Shown: one piece after another, positions 27,799 through 37,841 of the stretch | How positions within the stretch are numbered: the stretch's first letter is position 1 | Layout: each line of letters begins with the position of its first letter | Assembly (NCBI RefSeq): GCF_030547075.1 | Contig: NZ_JAUOQH010000004.1 | Location: 1-64,000 of the forward strand | Length of the DNA: 64,000 nucleotides | Reading direction: 5' to 3' | DNA from: Alteromonas sp. 1_MG-2023 | GTDB lineage: Bacteria > Pseudomonadota > Gammaproteobacteria > Enterobacterales > Alteromonadaceae | Made by a program: the position numbers and the translations under genes | Notes under the pieces: model-generated | Database searches by the model: none | Told to the model about the DNA's origin: nothing | What the model saw: the letters and a program-made list of their open reading frames with translations, nothing else

Positions 27799-28275
27799 TT
27801 GGTGACGATACTCAAGTTGATGAGGCAATCACGTGTATTCGTAGGTCACTCTGCTTACACGTTAAGCCTAATCGGTATACTACTTTTAGTGTGGTGCCCC
27901 GTTGTACGCGCAGACAACGTCATTGTTGTTGCTAGCGAATCTGTGGAAACTCATTCACTTACACGTTCTCAATTGCGACAAATATTTACGGGCCATCTTC
28001 AATATTGGGAAGACGGTAAGAAAATTCATGTTTTCGTTTTAGAAGATGAGAACGGGCTGCACAAAACGTTTTGTCGTGAAACGCTGCAAATGTTTCCTTA
28101 TCAATTATCTCGTTTATGGGACCAGCTCACCTACTCTGGTCAAGGGGTAACCCCTACTCGAGCTGAATCACAGGCTAAACTAATTGAAATGGTAGAAAGT
28201 ACTTCCGGCGCCATTGGCTATGTCACGAGTGGGAAAATAATAAAGGGGCATCAACTTGAGGTACGTGAACGATGA
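27799..28275 (+). CDS. Phosphate-binding-protein-like periplasmic protein (PstS-like, short)
   Basis: A 158-residue exported protein, much shorter than PstS. After a signal segment (LSLIGILLLVWCPVVRADN) it has VVASESVETHSLTRSQLRQI, FTGHLQYWEDGKKIHVF and SGAIGYVT, which match one lobe of phosphate-ABC-transporter-type binding proteins. The start is TTG 27799 with AGGGAG 8 bases upstream; GTG 27802 is possible. Its stop overlaps the start of the porin-like gene by four bases, and a GGDEF-EAL gene follows. The operon suggests a ligand-sensing role feeding c-di-GMP signalling. The ligand is inferred, not shown. Confidence 0.75.
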   Translation: MVTILKLMRQSRVFVGHSAYTLSLIGILLLVWCPVVRADNVIVVASESVETHSLTRSQLRQIFTGHLQYWEDGKKIHVFVLEDENGLHKTFCRETLQMFPYQLSRLWDQLTYSGQGVTPTRAESQAKLIEMVESTSGAIGYVTSGKIIKGHQLEVRER

Positions 28276-29465
28276 AAAAGCATATATTCACAACGCTATA
28301 TTGTTCCGCATTGTTCATCTTGGGTTGTCGCGCAGTCTATGCAGATGAAGCGCCTAGGTTTAATTGGCATGGCTATATTTCCCAAGGGCTAACCCAATCT
28401 ATTGATAGTAACTTTATTACGTCTGATAACAATATTACTGGTGAGCTAACTGAAATAGGTATAAATGGCCATTACCGTTTAACCAGTAATTTGTCGTTAG
28501 CTGGGCAAGTGGTTTATCTAGATGGTGGAAATAGATTTGAACAAGGCACTCGAATAGATTACCTCTTCCTCGATTGGTCAATTGCTGACATTGGAGGTTG
28601 GCAGGGGCAAGTTCATTTAGGGCGCTTCAAAAATAGGCATTGGTTGTATTCGGTTACCCGAGATGTTCCTCAAACACGAGATACTGCGGTACTTCCACAA
28701 TCAGTTTACTTTGACAGCTTTCGCGATGTGGCACTTGGTAGCGACGGTATTCAAACTAGTTTCAAGAAATATTCGAATGACAATATTTGGGAAGTAAATT
28801 GGAGCTATGGTAGTTCTGATATTAACGAAGCGCAGAAAAATTTCCTTTTGGGGAAGGTCGCGCTAGGCGAGATTGAACAAGATTTTGTCCATCAATTCAG
28901 CGTATTTTGGCAGCCTTCTACCATGGCTTGGAAAGTAGGGCTTAGCTGGCTTGAATCAGACTTTACCTACGAAGCCTCAGATGTCGATAATCGGTTTGAT
29001 GGTCAAGCCAACATACGCCGATTCATGCTGTCTGCACAATATTTCAGTGAAAACTGGGAGTTGAGCTCTGAAATCCTTAAAGAGCTACAAGACTCGGAAG
29101 GGCTTTTTGCGCCAAACTTCCGGGATAAAAGAACTGCCGAAGGAGGGTTCGTTCAGTTTCGCTATCTATTCAATAGCCAAGTAAGTGGGCTAATTAGCTA
29201 CGATACTTACGTTAATGACGTATCTGATCCTAACGGTAAACAACTTGAGGAAAATAGCTTCGGACAAATCCCTGCTTATTTTGGTTACGTAGATACGGTA
29301 GCCGTAGGCGGTCGCTGGGATTTTGCACCTGGTTGGCGTATTCAAGCAGAACATCATTGGGTAGAAGGCGCGACAAGAGCGGTAAGCCTGTTAGATCCCA
29401 ACATTAAAGATCGTAGTGATAAACACTGGCGTATGTGGTCAGTACAATTGATGTATTGGTTCTAG
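28272..29465 (+). CDS. Outer-membrane porin-like beta-barrel protein
   Basis: A 397-residue exported protein with a signal peptide ending near VYAD. It then has alternating strand-like segments typical of a 16-strand porin (FNWHGYISQGLTQS, LGRFKNRHWLYSVTRDVPQ) and a C-terminal aromatic end (VQLMYWF), the outer-membrane insertion signal. It overlaps the upstream binding-protein gene by ATGA and precedes the GGDEF-EAL gene by 8 bases, so all three are one operon. It may admit or bind the ligand sensed by the operon. Substrate is unknown. Confidence 0.78.
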   Translation: MKKHIFTTLYCSALFILGCRAVYADEAPRFNWHGYISQGLTQSIDSNFITSDNNITGELTEIGINGHYRLTSNLSLAGQVVYLDGGNRFEQGTRIDYLFLDWSIADIGGWQGQVHLGRFKNRHWLYSVTRDVPQTRDTAVLPQSVYFDSFRDVALGSDGIQTSFKKYSNDNIWEVNWSYGSSDINEAQKNFLLGKVALGEIEQDFVHQFSVFWQPSTMAWKVGLSWLESDFTYEASDVDNRFDGQANIRRFMLSAQYFSENWELSSEILKELQDSEGLFAPNFRDKRTAEGGFVQFRYLFNSQVSGLISYDTYVNDVSDPNGKQLEENSFGQIPAYFGYVDTVAVGGRWDFAPGWRIQAEHHWVEGATRAVSLLDPNIKDRSDKHWRMWSVQLMYWF

Positions 29466-29473
29466 GTACTCCC

Positions 29474-31933
29474 ATGAAAGTGGAGATGTCTTTCACCACT
29501 AAAACCATCGTCATACTGCTGGCGATGGTGCTTACAGTCACCATAGTTATTTCAATGATGCTCATACGAGAAGCCGATTCTAGCTTGGTTTTTCAGCAGC
29601 AAGAAGAGCGATTAATAAACCAGCGAAGGCTACAACTTTTTGAAGATATCTTGCATAACCGGATGGTGTTGTGGGTGGACATGTTTAGTCATGTAGAAAT
29701 GATGGAACATGATAGTTTAGATGGTTTCTATGAAAATCTTCAACGAAATCAAGAGTACTTGATGTTGAATTTTCATGTTGAAAGGATGTATCTATTTGAC
29801 CAAAACGGTGTTGTAGGTGAGCAGGAAACGCCGATAAAAGATTTTATCGTAAAATTAGTGCGAAGCACGCAGCATTCTCTCGATAGTAGAGCGCTCATCC
29901 ATTGTGACCTTGTTTGCACCCATTATTTGTCCGTTCCGATTATGACCGATGATGACGTGGTACCTGTGGTTATTCTGTCAGCCTCAATGCGAGAACTGCT
30001 GTCGCTATTTAATCGCTCTACCGATGCACACAAGATAGTAATGGTACAGCATAAGCAAGACGAAGCCAGTGTGCCAAATCTAACCCTATCTAGCCAACTA
30101 TCTCAACTGAATCAAGATTACTTAACCGAACTCATTGCCACATTTCCACAAGACTGGAGCGTAGAAAAGCTGGTGGTGAAAGGGCTGCGTGTGTCATTTC
30201 AAGGCAAAGAGCTTTCGGTCAGTTTGTTACCTTTTCCTCATGCTTTATCCGAACAACCCTATTTGATGGTAGTGCAGGACATTACTGCACTTGTGCAGCA
30301 AACAGAGCAGTACGAGTTACTGGTTATTGTTAGCGCAATTGTGTTGTTTATTGTATTTGCATTGTTGCTAAGACTATTTCTGAATCAATACCGAATACGG
30401 CTTCTGGGTATTAGTGAGCGCTTGCCCATGCTTGCCGATCATAAATTCAACGAATATCACAAACTCGTTGAAAAAAGGCAGCGGCCATCGCTGTGGCGAT
30501 TGAATGATGAGCTCGATGTAGTAGAAGATGCTGCAAATGCACTAGCCAAACAGCTTGAAGACTTTGATGGCCAAATGGCTGTTAATACCGCCAAGCTTGA
30601 AAAAATGGCCATGTTCGATGTACTTACCGGCCTGCCAAATCGGAATATGCTAACGTTTCAAATTGAGAATTTGCTGGCACACTCAACCCGAGACGATAAG
30701 TTAGTGGCGCTGATGTTCATGGACCTAGACGATTTCAAAAAGGTTAACGACAGTTATGGGCACGATGTTGGCGACAGGCTGTTAAAAGCTGCGGCTATGC
30801 GAATATCACGCCCTCTTAGAGAAACCGATATAGCCACGCGATTCGGCGGCGATGAATTTGTGGTTTTGCTGTCGAATGTAGATAACAAAGAACAAGTAGA
30901 GCGAGTGGCAGAGAAGATTATTGAAGAGTTTTCTCAGCCTATTGTAGTCGATGACATGGAATTCTATGTTTCCATCAGCATAGGGGTAGCGGTTAGTCGT
31001 CTTTCAAGAGCTACGCCTGTGGAGTTACTGCGCCATGCAGATATAGCCATGTATGAAGCTAAATCGAAAAAAGGGGCGGCCTTTAGAGTTTATGATGCCA
31101 CCATGAACTTAAAAGCCATGAAGAAAGTGGAGCTTGAAGCTGAAGCGCGGGTGGCGTTAAGAGAGAGCCAATTTAGCTTAGCGCTGCAGCCACAAATTGA
31201 CCTTCGTACCAACGAATTGATAGGGTTTGAGGCATTGCTGCGTTGGTATCATCCTGAAAAGGGGCATATATCACCGGCCGACTTTATTCCACCGCTAGAA
31301 AATACCTCGTTTATGCTGGAATTAGATTACTGGGTAATAGCGAAAGCAACGTACTTAATTAGAGAGCTTAACGCGAACGGTTACCCCAATATCAAATTGG
31401 CGATAAACTTGTCTGCGGGGCAATTTTTAGACCCAAGTCTGCCTGACTTTCTTCAGCAACAAATTATTCGTAACGATATTTCGCCATCTCAGGTATGTTT
31501 AGAGCTAACCGAGACCGTATTGGTGACAGATATTGATCGAGCCACCGCTATTATGCGTAAAATTCGTGATATGGGGTGCACATTAGCTATCGATGATTTT
31601 GGTACCGGCTACTCTTCTTTAAGTTATTTAAAATCTTTACCGGCCGACTTTATTAAAATAGACCGTTCGTTTGTGGCTAATATTGTGGATAACGCCGACG
31701 ATAGAAATATTGTGCATTCAACTATCGCTATGGTACGTAACATGGGCTTGATAGTTGTTGCCGAAGGTATTGAAACAGCCGAGCAATTTGAAATGTTATG
31801 TCATTTTGATTGTCAGATGGGGCAGGGGTACTTAATTGGTCGCCCAATACCAGAGCCAGATATTTGGACCACTCTAAGCAAAAACGTATACATGGGCATA
31901 TGGGACACAACCCGAGCTAGTCAGCCTGTTTAA
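29474..31933 (+). CDS. Membrane GGDEF-EAL cyclic-di-GMP protein with periplasmic sensor
   Basis: An 819-residue inner-membrane protein. A TM helix near residues 8-30 and another near 280-305 (LLVIVSAIVLFIVFALLLRL) flank a periplasmic region of about 250 residues with no recognised fold. Then come a GGDEF domain with intact FGGDEF near residue 457 and DLDDFKKVNDSYGHDVGD, and an EAL domain with intact FEALLRW near residue 584, LTETVL and DDFGTGYSSLSYL. Both catalytic sites look complete, so it could make and break c-di-GMP. Start is ATG 29474, after the porin-like stop. Upstream binding-protein and porin genes suggest a ligand-controlled signalling unit. Confidence 0.9.
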   Translation: MKVEMSFTTKTIVILLAMVLTVTIVISMMLIREADSSLVFQQQEERLINQRRLQLFEDILHNRMVLWVDMFSHVEMMEHDSLDGFYENLQRNQEYLMLNFHVERMYLFDQNGVVGEQETPIKDFIVKLVRSTQHSLDSRALIHCDLVCTHYLSVPIMTDDDVVPVVILSASMRELLSLFNRSTDAHKIVMVQHKQDEASVPNLTLSSQLSQLNQDYLTELIATFPQDWSVEKLVVKGLRVSFQGKELSVSLLPFPHALSEQPYLMVVQDITALVQQTEQYELLVIVSAIVLFIVFALLLRLFLNQYRIRLLGISERLPMLADHKFNEYHKLVEKRQRPSLWRLNDELDVVEDAANALAKQLEDFDGQMAVNTAKLEKMAMFDVLTGLPNRNMLTFQIENLLAHSTRDDKLVALMFMDLDDFKKVNDSYGHDVGDRLLKAAAMRISRPLRETDIATRFGGDEFVVLLSNVDNKEQVERVAEKIIEEFSQPIVVDDMEFYVSISIGVAVSRLSRATPVELLRHADIAMYEAKSKKGAAFRVYDATMNLKAMKKVELEAEARVALRESQFSLALQPQIDLRTNELIGFEALLRWYHPEKGHISPADFIPPLENTSFMLELDYWVIAKATYLIRELNANGYPNIKLAINLSAGQFLDPSLPDFLQQQIIRNDISPSQVCLELTETVLVTDIDRATAIMRKIRDMGCTLAIDDFGTGYSSLSYLKSLPADFIKIDRSFVANIVDNADDRNIVHSTIAMVRNMGLIVVAEGIETAEQFEMLCHFDCQMGQGYLIGRPIPEPDIWTTLSKNVYMGIWDTTRASQPV

Positions 31934-32109
31934 TCGCTACCAGCGATAGCCCAAACAGCTAAAAAATGCCAAGTAACGCATTGTTATATCTACAAGTGTG
32001 CTAAAAAGTTTACACCTACGTGTTTTAATAAAGTAAAAACACCCTCTTCCCTGTGTAACCTTTATATCGCTTTCTTTAAAATACATTTTTATCAATTTCG
32101 GAGTCTGAC

Positions 32110-33306
32110 ATGTCAGCGGCATTTATCTCTCACCTGCAAGCGCAAATTGCGGCCACTAAAGAAGATGGCTTGTATAAAAAAGAGCGCGTTATTACTTCAC
32201 AGCAACAAGCAGATATAGACGTGGCCAACGGCGAGCATGTCATTAACTTCTGTGCGAATAACTACTTGGGCTTGGCGAATCACCCCGACCTTATTGCCGC
32301 CGCTAAAAGTGGCCTTGAAACCCACGGGTTTGGTATGGCCTCGGTGCGCTTTATTTGTGGTACCCAAGATATTCACAAGCAACTAGAAACTGAAATTAGC
32401 GCATTTCTTGGTACAGAAGATACTATTTTGTACCCATCTTGTTTTGACGCCAACGGCGGGTTATTTGAAACCTTGCTAGGCCCAGAAGACGCTATTATTT
32501 CTGATGCGCTAAACCACGCTAGCATTATTGACGGTGTTCGTTTGTGTAAAGCTAAGCGCTACCGTTATGCCAATAACGACATGGACTCACTGGAAGATCA
32601 GCTTAAGCAAGCTATTGCCGACGGCGCACGATTTAAAGTCATTGCCACCGATGGCGTGTTCTCGATGGACGGTGTTATTGCCAATCTTGCAGGCATCTGC
32701 GACCTAGCTGAAAAATACGATGCACTTGTGATGGTAGACGATTGTCACGCAACGGGCTTTTTAGGCGAAAACGGCAAAGGTAGTCATGAATACTGCGACG
32801 TAATGGGCCGAGTGGATATTCTCACTGGTACTTTGGGCAAAGCGATGGGCGGTGCATCTGGCGGTTATACGTCAGGCAAAAAAGAAGTGGTTGAGTGGTT
32901 ACGTCAGCGCTCTCGCCCGTACTTATTCTCAAACTCTGTTGCGCCACCTATCGTATCGGCTTCACTGAAAGTATTCGAGATGATGAAAGACGGCGCAGCA
33001 TTGCGTGAACAACTTTGGCGCAATTCAGCCCACTTCCGCTCTCGTATGGAAGATGCAGGCTTTACCCTTGCAGGTAAAGATCACGCTATTATTCCTGTAA
33101 TGCTTGGCGATGCACGGGTTGCTAGCGACATGGCAGACAAGCTACTTGAAAAAGGTATTTACGTGATTGGTTTCTCATACCCCGTAGTGCCAAAAGGCCA
33201 AGCCAGAATTCGTACCCAAATGTCAGCTGGGCATTCTATTGAACACGTAGACAAAGCCATTGATGCATTTATTGAAGTAGGCCGTGAAATGGGAGTCATT
33301 GCATGA
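32110..33306 (+). CDS. kbl: Glycine C-acetyltransferase (2-amino-3-ketobutyrate CoA ligase)
   Basis: A 398-residue PLP enzyme of the alpha-oxoamine synthase family. It converts 2-amino-3-oxobutanoate and CoA to glycine and acetyl-CoA, the second step of threonine breakdown. [43 protein letters not shown] and the PLP-lysine region [16 protein letters not shown] are intact. CGGAG precedes the ATG. It overlaps tdh by four bases (ATGA), as in many gammaproteobacteria, so the two enzymes are made together. Confidence 0.97.
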   Translation: MSAAFISHLQAQIAATKEDGLYKKERVITSQQQADIDVANGEHVINFCANNYLGLANHPDLIAAAKSGLETHGFGMASVRFICGTQDIHKQLETEISAFLGTEDTILYPSCFDANGGLFETLLGPEDAIISDALNHASIIDGVRLCKAKRYRYANNDMDSLEDQLKQAIADGARFKVIATDGVFSMDGVIANLAGICDLAEKYDALVMVDDCHATGFLGENGKGSHEYCDVMGRVDILTGTLGKAMGGASGGYTSGKKEVVEWLRQRSRPYLFSNSVAPPIVSASLKVFEMMKDGAALREQLWRNSAHFRSRMEDAGFTLAGKDHAIIPVMLGDARVASDMADKLLEKGIYVIGFSYPVVPKGQARIRTQMSAGHSIEHVDKAIDAFIEVGREMGVIA

Positions 33307-34328
33307 AGTCGTTAGTTAAAGCAAAAGCTGAAAAAGGCATATGGCTTCAAGATACCCAAGAGCCTGAAGTTGGCCATAACGATTTACTAATCAAAATTCG
33401 TAAAACCGCCATTTGCGGAACCGATATGCACATTTACAACTGGGACGAATGGTCGCAGCAAACCATACCTGTACCTATGGTAGTGGGCCACGAGTACGTA
33501 GGTGAAGTGGTTGGCATGGGCCAAGAAGTACGCGGGTTTGCTATCGGCGATAGGGTGTCTGGAGAAGGCCATATTACGTGCGGCCACTGCAGAAATTGTC
33601 GTGCAGGCCGTCGCCATTTATGCCGTAACACCGAAGGCGTTGGCGTAAACCGTTCTGGCGCATTTGCAGAGTATTTGGTTATTCCTGCGTTTAACGCATT
33701 TAAAATACCGGACAACATTAGTGATGAACTGGCGTCTATTTTCGACCCATTTGGGAATGCTGTGCACACCGCCCTTAGCTTCGACCTAGTGGGTGAAGAT
33801 GTATTAATTACCGGTGCTGGTCCTATTGGTATTATGGCAGCTGCAGTGGCGCGTCACGTTGGTGCACGCCATGTGGTTATCACCGACATCAACCCGTATC
33901 GCTTAGAGCTTGCTAGAAAGATGGGCGCAACTCGCGCCGTAGATGTTAGCAAAGAAGACCTGCAAGACGTGATGAACGAGCTTGGTATGAGTGAAGGCTT
34001 TGATGTTGGCCTTGAAATGTCGGGCGTACCGGTAGCCTTTCGCGACATGCTAAAGAAAATGAATCACGGTGGTAAAGTGGCAATGCTCGGCATTCCGCCA
34101 CAAGATGTATCGGTTGATTGGAACCAAGTTATTTTTAAAGGGTTAGTAATCAAAGGTATTTACGGTCGTGAAATGTTCGAAACCTGGTACAAAATGGCAA
34201 GTTTGCTACAAAGCGGCTTAGATTTGTCGCCAATCATCACGCATACCTTTTCTGTAGATGACTTTCAGAAGGGTTTTGATACCATGGGTTCAGGACAATC
34301 AGGCAAAGTTATACTGGACTGGCAATAA
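33303..34328 (+). CDS. tdh: L-threonine 3-dehydrogenase
   Basis: A 341-residue zinc-dependent medium-chain dehydrogenase that oxidises threonine to 2-amino-3-oxobutanoate with NAD. The catalytic zinc motif [17 protein letters not shown] and [10 protein letters not shown] are present. So are the structural zinc cysteines [15 protein letters not shown] and the Rossmann segment [19 protein letters not shown]. Length equals E. coli Tdh. Its product is the Kbl substrate. The stop codon shares one base with the glpE start. Confidence 0.97.
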   Translation: MKSLVKAKAEKGIWLQDTQEPEVGHNDLLIKIRKTAICGTDMHIYNWDEWSQQTIPVPMVVGHEYVGEVVGMGQEVRGFAIGDRVSGEGHITCGHCRNCRAGRRHLCRNTEGVGVNRSGAFAEYLVIPAFNAFKIPDNISDELASIFDPFGNAVHTALSFDLVGEDVLITGAGPIGIMAAAVARHVGARHVVITDINPYRLELARKMGATRAVDVSKEDLQDVMNELGMSEGFDVGLEMSGVPVAFRDMLKKMNHGGKVAMLGIPPQDVSVDWNQVIFKGLVIKGIYGREMFETWYKMASLLQSGLDLSPIITHTFSVDDFQKGFDTMGSGQSGKVILDWQ

Positions 34329-34645
34329 TGACAGCATTTTCACACATTAGTGTACAAGACGTAGCGAACTTTAATGGCGATGTCGCCATTGTAGATATTC
34401 GTGACCCGCAATCTTTTGCCAATGGTCACATGCCAGAAGCTAAGCCGTTAAATAACGATAATTTCGCAGCTTTTGTTGAACAAACGCCAAAAGAAACCCC
34501 TGTGGTCGTGGTGTGCTATCACGGCGTAAGCAGTCAGCAAGCCGCACAGGTTATAGCTGAGCAAGGCTTTAATACTGTTTATAGTATGGACGGTGGTTTC
34601 GAAGCATGGCGATTAGGCCAGTCTGTGGTGTCTGAAAATTCGTGA
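34328..34645 (+). CDS. glpE: Thiosulfate sulfurtransferase GlpE (rhodanese)
   Basis: A 105-residue single-domain rhodanese. The active-site loop CYHGVSSQQAAQ carries the catalytic cysteine, and AIVDIRDPQSFANGHMPEA gives the family N-terminus. It transfers sulphur from thiosulfate to an acceptor such as cyanide or thioredoxin. It sits between tdh (one-base overlap) and glpG (four-base GTGA overlap). In E. coli glpE and glpG are likewise adjacent, in the glpEGR operon; here glpR is absent. Confidence 0.93.
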   Translation: MTAFSHISVQDVANFNGDVAIVDIRDPQSFANGHMPEAKPLNNDNFAAFVEQTPKETPVVVVCYHGVSSQQAAQVIAEQGFNTVYSMDGGFEAWRLGQSVVSENS

Positions 34646-35520
34646 GCCATCCTTTAATTGCTTTTCGTCAGCAAGGCGTGGCGCATTTACTGGCTAACTA
34701 CTTAGGTAGCCAGAATATCACCGCCACGGTAAAGCCTACTGAAGCGGGTGATGAGTTTGTTGTATTGTTGGCAGACGACAACGATGCACTTAAAGCCCGC
34801 GCCATAACTGAAGAATTTATTCAGCAACCGAACAATCCTAAATATCAGCAAGCTGCTTGGCAACATGGCGAGAACGTTGATTTAGTGCCTTCACGTCAGT
34901 TCGATATGAAAGGGTTCATCAGCAATGCATTATCGGTACCTTTAACCAGTATTGTGTTTGTACTTTGTGTGCTGGTGTATGGTTTGTCGTTGCTAGGTTT
35001 GTTCAGCCCCATCGCGCAACACCTACTCATGCAGCCGTTAAGTGTACTTGCCGAAAACCATGAATGGTGGAGGCTATTAGGGCCCGCGTTTATTCACTTC
35101 AGCGCACTGCATATTATCTTCAATCTGCTTTGGTGGTGCATGTTAGGCGCCAAAATAGAAAGCACCTTTGGTAAAAGCATGCTGTTTGTGGTGTTTGCGC
35201 TATCGGCCATTATATCGAACGTGGCTCAAGCCATGTTTACCACGCCAGTTCAGGGCAATTTAATGCTCTTTGGCGGCTTGTCAGGCGTGGTATACGCCGT
35301 AATGGGCTTTGTATGGTGGTTAGGTTGGCTGAAGCCACAGTGGGGCTTGTCGCTGCCTAAATCGGTAATCGGTTTTATGTTGGTGTGGTTAGTATTGGGC
35401 TTTGCCGACGTATTGTGGGTAAACATGGCCAATGCGGCACATACTGCAGGGTTAATTACCGGCTGTTTGTTGGCTGGGTTATTAAGCTTAGGGGCTGATA
35501 AGCGAAAGCAGGGGCAATAG
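34642..35520 (+). CDS. glpG: Rhomboid protease GlpG
   Basis: A 292-residue intramembrane serine protease. An N-terminal cytoplasmic domain (about 1-90) precedes six membrane helices. The catalytic serine is in LFGGLSGVVYAVMGF and the catalytic histidine in NAAHTAGLITG. The GlpG L1 loop is seen as EWWRLLGPAFIHFSALHIIFN in the sequence (residues about 134-154). The start is GTG 34642, overlapping the glpE stop. It cleaves transmembrane substrates; none can be named from the window. Confidence 0.94.
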   Translation: MSHPLIAFRQQGVAHLLANYLGSQNITATVKPTEAGDEFVVLLADDNDALKARAITEEFIQQPNNPKYQQAAWQHGENVDLVPSRQFDMKGFISNALSVPLTSIVFVLCVLVYGLSLLGLFSPIAQHLLMQPLSVLAENHEWWRLLGPAFIHFSALHIIFNLLWWCMLGAKIESTFGKSMLFVVFALSAIISNVAQAMFTTPVQGNLMLFGGLSGVVYAVMGFVWWLGWLKPQWGLSLPKSVIGFMLVWLVLGFADVLWVNMANAAHTAGLITGCLLAGLLSLGADKRKQGQ

Positions 35521-35539
35521 GCGCCTGCTTAGCCTTGAC

Positions 35540-35953
35540 TTAGCCCTGATATAAATACTTGGTAAAGATAACGTCTTTAATAATTTCGCCGCCGGTTTCT
35601 TTCTTCATATGATCTTGAAGTGCTTTTAAAATGGCGCGGCGAATATCTTCACGGCCGGTTAACGACTTCACTTTTTCTTCAGGCTGACTACCAAAAATAT
35701 CGATAGCTGTAGCACGTAATAACGGCATATGGTGTTCCGCAATTTCTAGCTGCTCAACTTTGTAAATCATAAGCTCAACAGTAACGCGAACGTATCCCAG
35801 CTTTCTTGAAGACTCACCAATATAGTTGGTGACAATATCAGGCTCTAGCCCAAGATAAGCAAAGTTAGCTTTTTCTTGCGCAAATGCAGGTGTGAAAGCA
35901 CTACTAACCAATAAAGCGGTAGCTATTAAACGTGAAGCAAGTGACTTTGTCAT
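35540..35953 (-). CDS. FliL family exported protein
   Basis: A 137-residue protein with a signal peptide ending near PAFAQ, followed by a FliL-like domain: YLGLEPDIVTNYIG, YVRVTVELMIYKVEQLEIAEHHMPLLRATAI and LTGREDIRRAILKAL (read in parts). FliL is a flagellar stator-associated protein, but this copy has a cleavable signal instead of a membrane anchor and is not in a flagellar operon. It is probably a FliL paralogue with a separate role. The start is ATG 35953; an upstream extension lacks coding character. It is convergent with glpG. Confidence 0.75.
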   Translation of the reverse strand: MTKSLASRLIATALLVSSAFTPAFAQEKANFAYLGLEPDIVTNYIGESSRKLGYVRVTVELMIYKVEQLEIAEHHMPLLRATAIDIFGSQPEEKVKSLTGREDIRRAILKALQDHMKKETGGEIIKDVIFTKYLYQG

Positions 35954-36152
35954 GATTTGAGCCAAAGATACCAAATAAATTAAATGATCAAGCTGTAGTG
36001 TAGCAAAACATAGCTTAATGACACTACTGCAAAAGTACAAAGGTATATGTAAAATCAATATGCTAGCTATTCGCAATCAGATAAACCACCTAGTAGCCAA
36101 CAAGTGATATGATACTTTTTTATCGTCTTAAATTTATGACAGAGATTTGGTA

Positions 36153-36770
36153 GTGAGTTTTCCAAGCAGCTTTCCCGTTGGCTTAAACGTAGAGTGGATG
36201 CAAGCCGACAGTGCGCCCCGTAACAATCCTTATTTAAAAAATTGGTTGTTAGATACAGGCTCGTTAACCGAGCGTGTACAATCACTTTGCCATCAGTTTT
36301 CTCTAGTTGTGCTAGGGCAGGCCGCCACAGCACTGCATCAAAGTGAGCAAACACTGCTTTCCAAAGGGCTTCCGAATACGTTATCCACACAGCTTTCTAA
36401 TCAGTCCGCTAGTGAGCCTTCTACTCAGCCCTCAATGCCATATCAAGTTCGTGAAGTACTGTTATGTGGTAATACCGTTCCTTGGGTTTTTGCCCGTTCG
36501 GTTATTCCTCAGCGTTTGATTGATGCAGAGTTAGCAAACTTAGGCAGTGAACCCTTAGGTAAGCGACTGTTTAACGATGCTAGATTTATACGCTCTGAGT
36601 TTGAATTGTGCCAACTGCCTGCCACGGCACTAGGCTTTGAGCGCACTCAACAATTGTGGGGCCGACGCTCATTATTTACGTTAGGTGAAGACAGTATGAT
36701 AGTGGCCGAAGTTTTTTTACCCGAGGCGCCCGTTTATTATTCAAGGTACGACAATGGCACTGAATCTTAA
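36153..36770 (+). CDS. ubiC: Chorismate lyase
   Basis: A 205-residue enzyme that converts chorismate to 4-hydroxybenzoate and pyruvate, the first committed step of ubiquinone synthesis. [16 protein letters not shown] near the start, [21 protein letters not shown] in the middle (residues about 95-115) and [11 protein letters not shown] near the end match UbiC. The start is GTG 36153, with AGAGA 7 bases upstream; TTG 36147 would be too close to it. It overlaps ubiA by 17 bases, the conserved ubiC-ubiA pair. Confidence 0.93.
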   Translation: MSFPSSFPVGLNVEWMQADSAPRNNPYLKNWLLDTGSLTERVQSLCHQFSLVVLGQAATALHQSEQTLLSKGLPNTLSTQLSNQSASEPSTQPSMPYQVREVLLCGNTVPWVFARSVIPQRLIDAELANLGSEPLGKRLFNDARFIRSEFELCQLPATALGFERTQQLWGRRSLFTLGEDSMIVAEVFLPEAPVYYSRYDNGTES

Positions 36771-37650
36771 TTTAGCCCAGAACCTCAACCATATAAAACT
36801 GCATCCATCTGCGTATATTCGCCTGATGCGTTTAGACAAACCTGTGGGTATTTATCTGCTGCTTTGGCCTACCTTTTGGGCATTGCTTATGGCATCTGAA
36901 GGCTTACCCAGTATAGGCATAGCGCTTATCTTTACCGCTGGCGTGGTAGTGATGCGCTCAGCGGGCTGCGTCATTAACGACTACGCCGATAGAAAAGTAG
37001 ATGGCAGTGTAAAACGTACCGCCACGCGGCCATTAGCCACAGGGGAAGTTACCCCTAAACAAGCGTTAAACCTGTTTGCTGGGCTAATTATCTTGGCCTT
37101 TTTATTAGTGCTAATGCTGAATTGGCAAACCGTGGCCTTGTCGGTAATCGCACTGTTACTAGCTGCTAGTTACCCCTTTATGAAACGCTACACCCACTTG
37201 CCACAAGTGGTATTAGGCGCTGCCTTTGGATGGGCAATTCCGATGGCGTTTATGGCGGTGTCTGAGACCGTACCTGCGTATGGCTGGTGGCTGTTTGTGG
37301 CTAATCTATTATGGACGGTAGCTTACGACACCATGTATGCCATGGTAGACAGAGACGACGACCTAGAAATAGGGGTTAAATCTACTGCCATTTTATTTGG
37401 TAAGTACGACGTGCCCATTATTATTGGGCTTCAAGCTATTACACTAACCATTTTATACTTTATTGGTGGGGCTATTGAAGCGCATTGGCCGTATTACCTA
37501 TCGCTAATAATTGGGGCAGGGTTGTTTTATCGCCAGTACCAGTTTATTAAGCACCGGCAGCGAGAAGGGTGTTTTACTGCTTTTATCGAAAACCATTATG
37601 TAGGCTTGGTCTTTACGTTAGGTTTAGTCGCGAATTTTTGGATAGGTTAA
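36754..37650 (+). CDS. ubiA: 4-hydroxybenzoate octaprenyltransferase
   Basis: A 298-residue inner-membrane prenyltransferase with about eight membrane helices. It joins 4-hydroxybenzoate, made by UbiC, to the polyprenyl chain of ubiquinone. The two aspartate-rich motifs are intact: [16 protein letters not shown] (residues about 74-89) and [35 protein letters not shown] at the first helix is typical. It is translationally coupled to ubiC by overlap. Confidence 0.96.
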   Translation: MALNLNLAQNLNHIKLHPSAYIRLMRLDKPVGIYLLLWPTFWALLMASEGLPSIGIALIFTAGVVVMRSAGCVINDYADRKVDGSVKRTATRPLATGEVTPKQALNLFAGLIILAFLLVLMLNWQTVALSVIALLLAASYPFMKRYTHLPQVVLGAAFGWAIPMAFMAVSETVPAYGWWLFVANLLWTVAYDTMYAMVDRDDDLEIGVKSTAILFGKYDVPIIIGLQAITLTILYFIGGAIEAHWPYYLSLIIGAGLFYRQYQFIKHRQREGCFTAFIENHYVGLVFTLGLVANFWIG

Positions 37651-37678
37651 GCTTTTTGGAAGATAAGAGGCACTTTGT

Positions 37679-37740
37679 GAAAGCTGAGGGCTTTTTATAA
37701 ATTAAGAAAGCTAAGGGCTTTTTGTAAATCAAGAAAGCTT
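37679..37740. repeat. 27-bp imperfect tandem repeat downstream of ubiA
   Basis: Two 27-base units (37679-37705 and 37706-37732) differ at three positions, and the start of a third copy follows (GAAAGCTT, 37733-37740). Each unit contains AAAGC...GCTTTTT, so each could form a small hairpin followed by T. The array may act as serial weak terminators after ubiA. Confidence 0.75.
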
Positions 37741-37841
37741 GGCTTGCTAAAGGCTTTGCAAGTAAGCATCCCCTTGCATCACATACGTTGTATAGAGTTA
37801 TTGCGATGTGTATGCAAGGGAGTGTGGAAATTAGCGTTTAG

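Noticed and set aside
36067..36390. Minus-strand frame opposite the start of ubiC
   Set aside because: It is antisense to a conserved enzyme and has no family features.
37679..37740. CRISPR array
   Set aside because: The units are directly joined with no unique spacers, and no cas genes are present.
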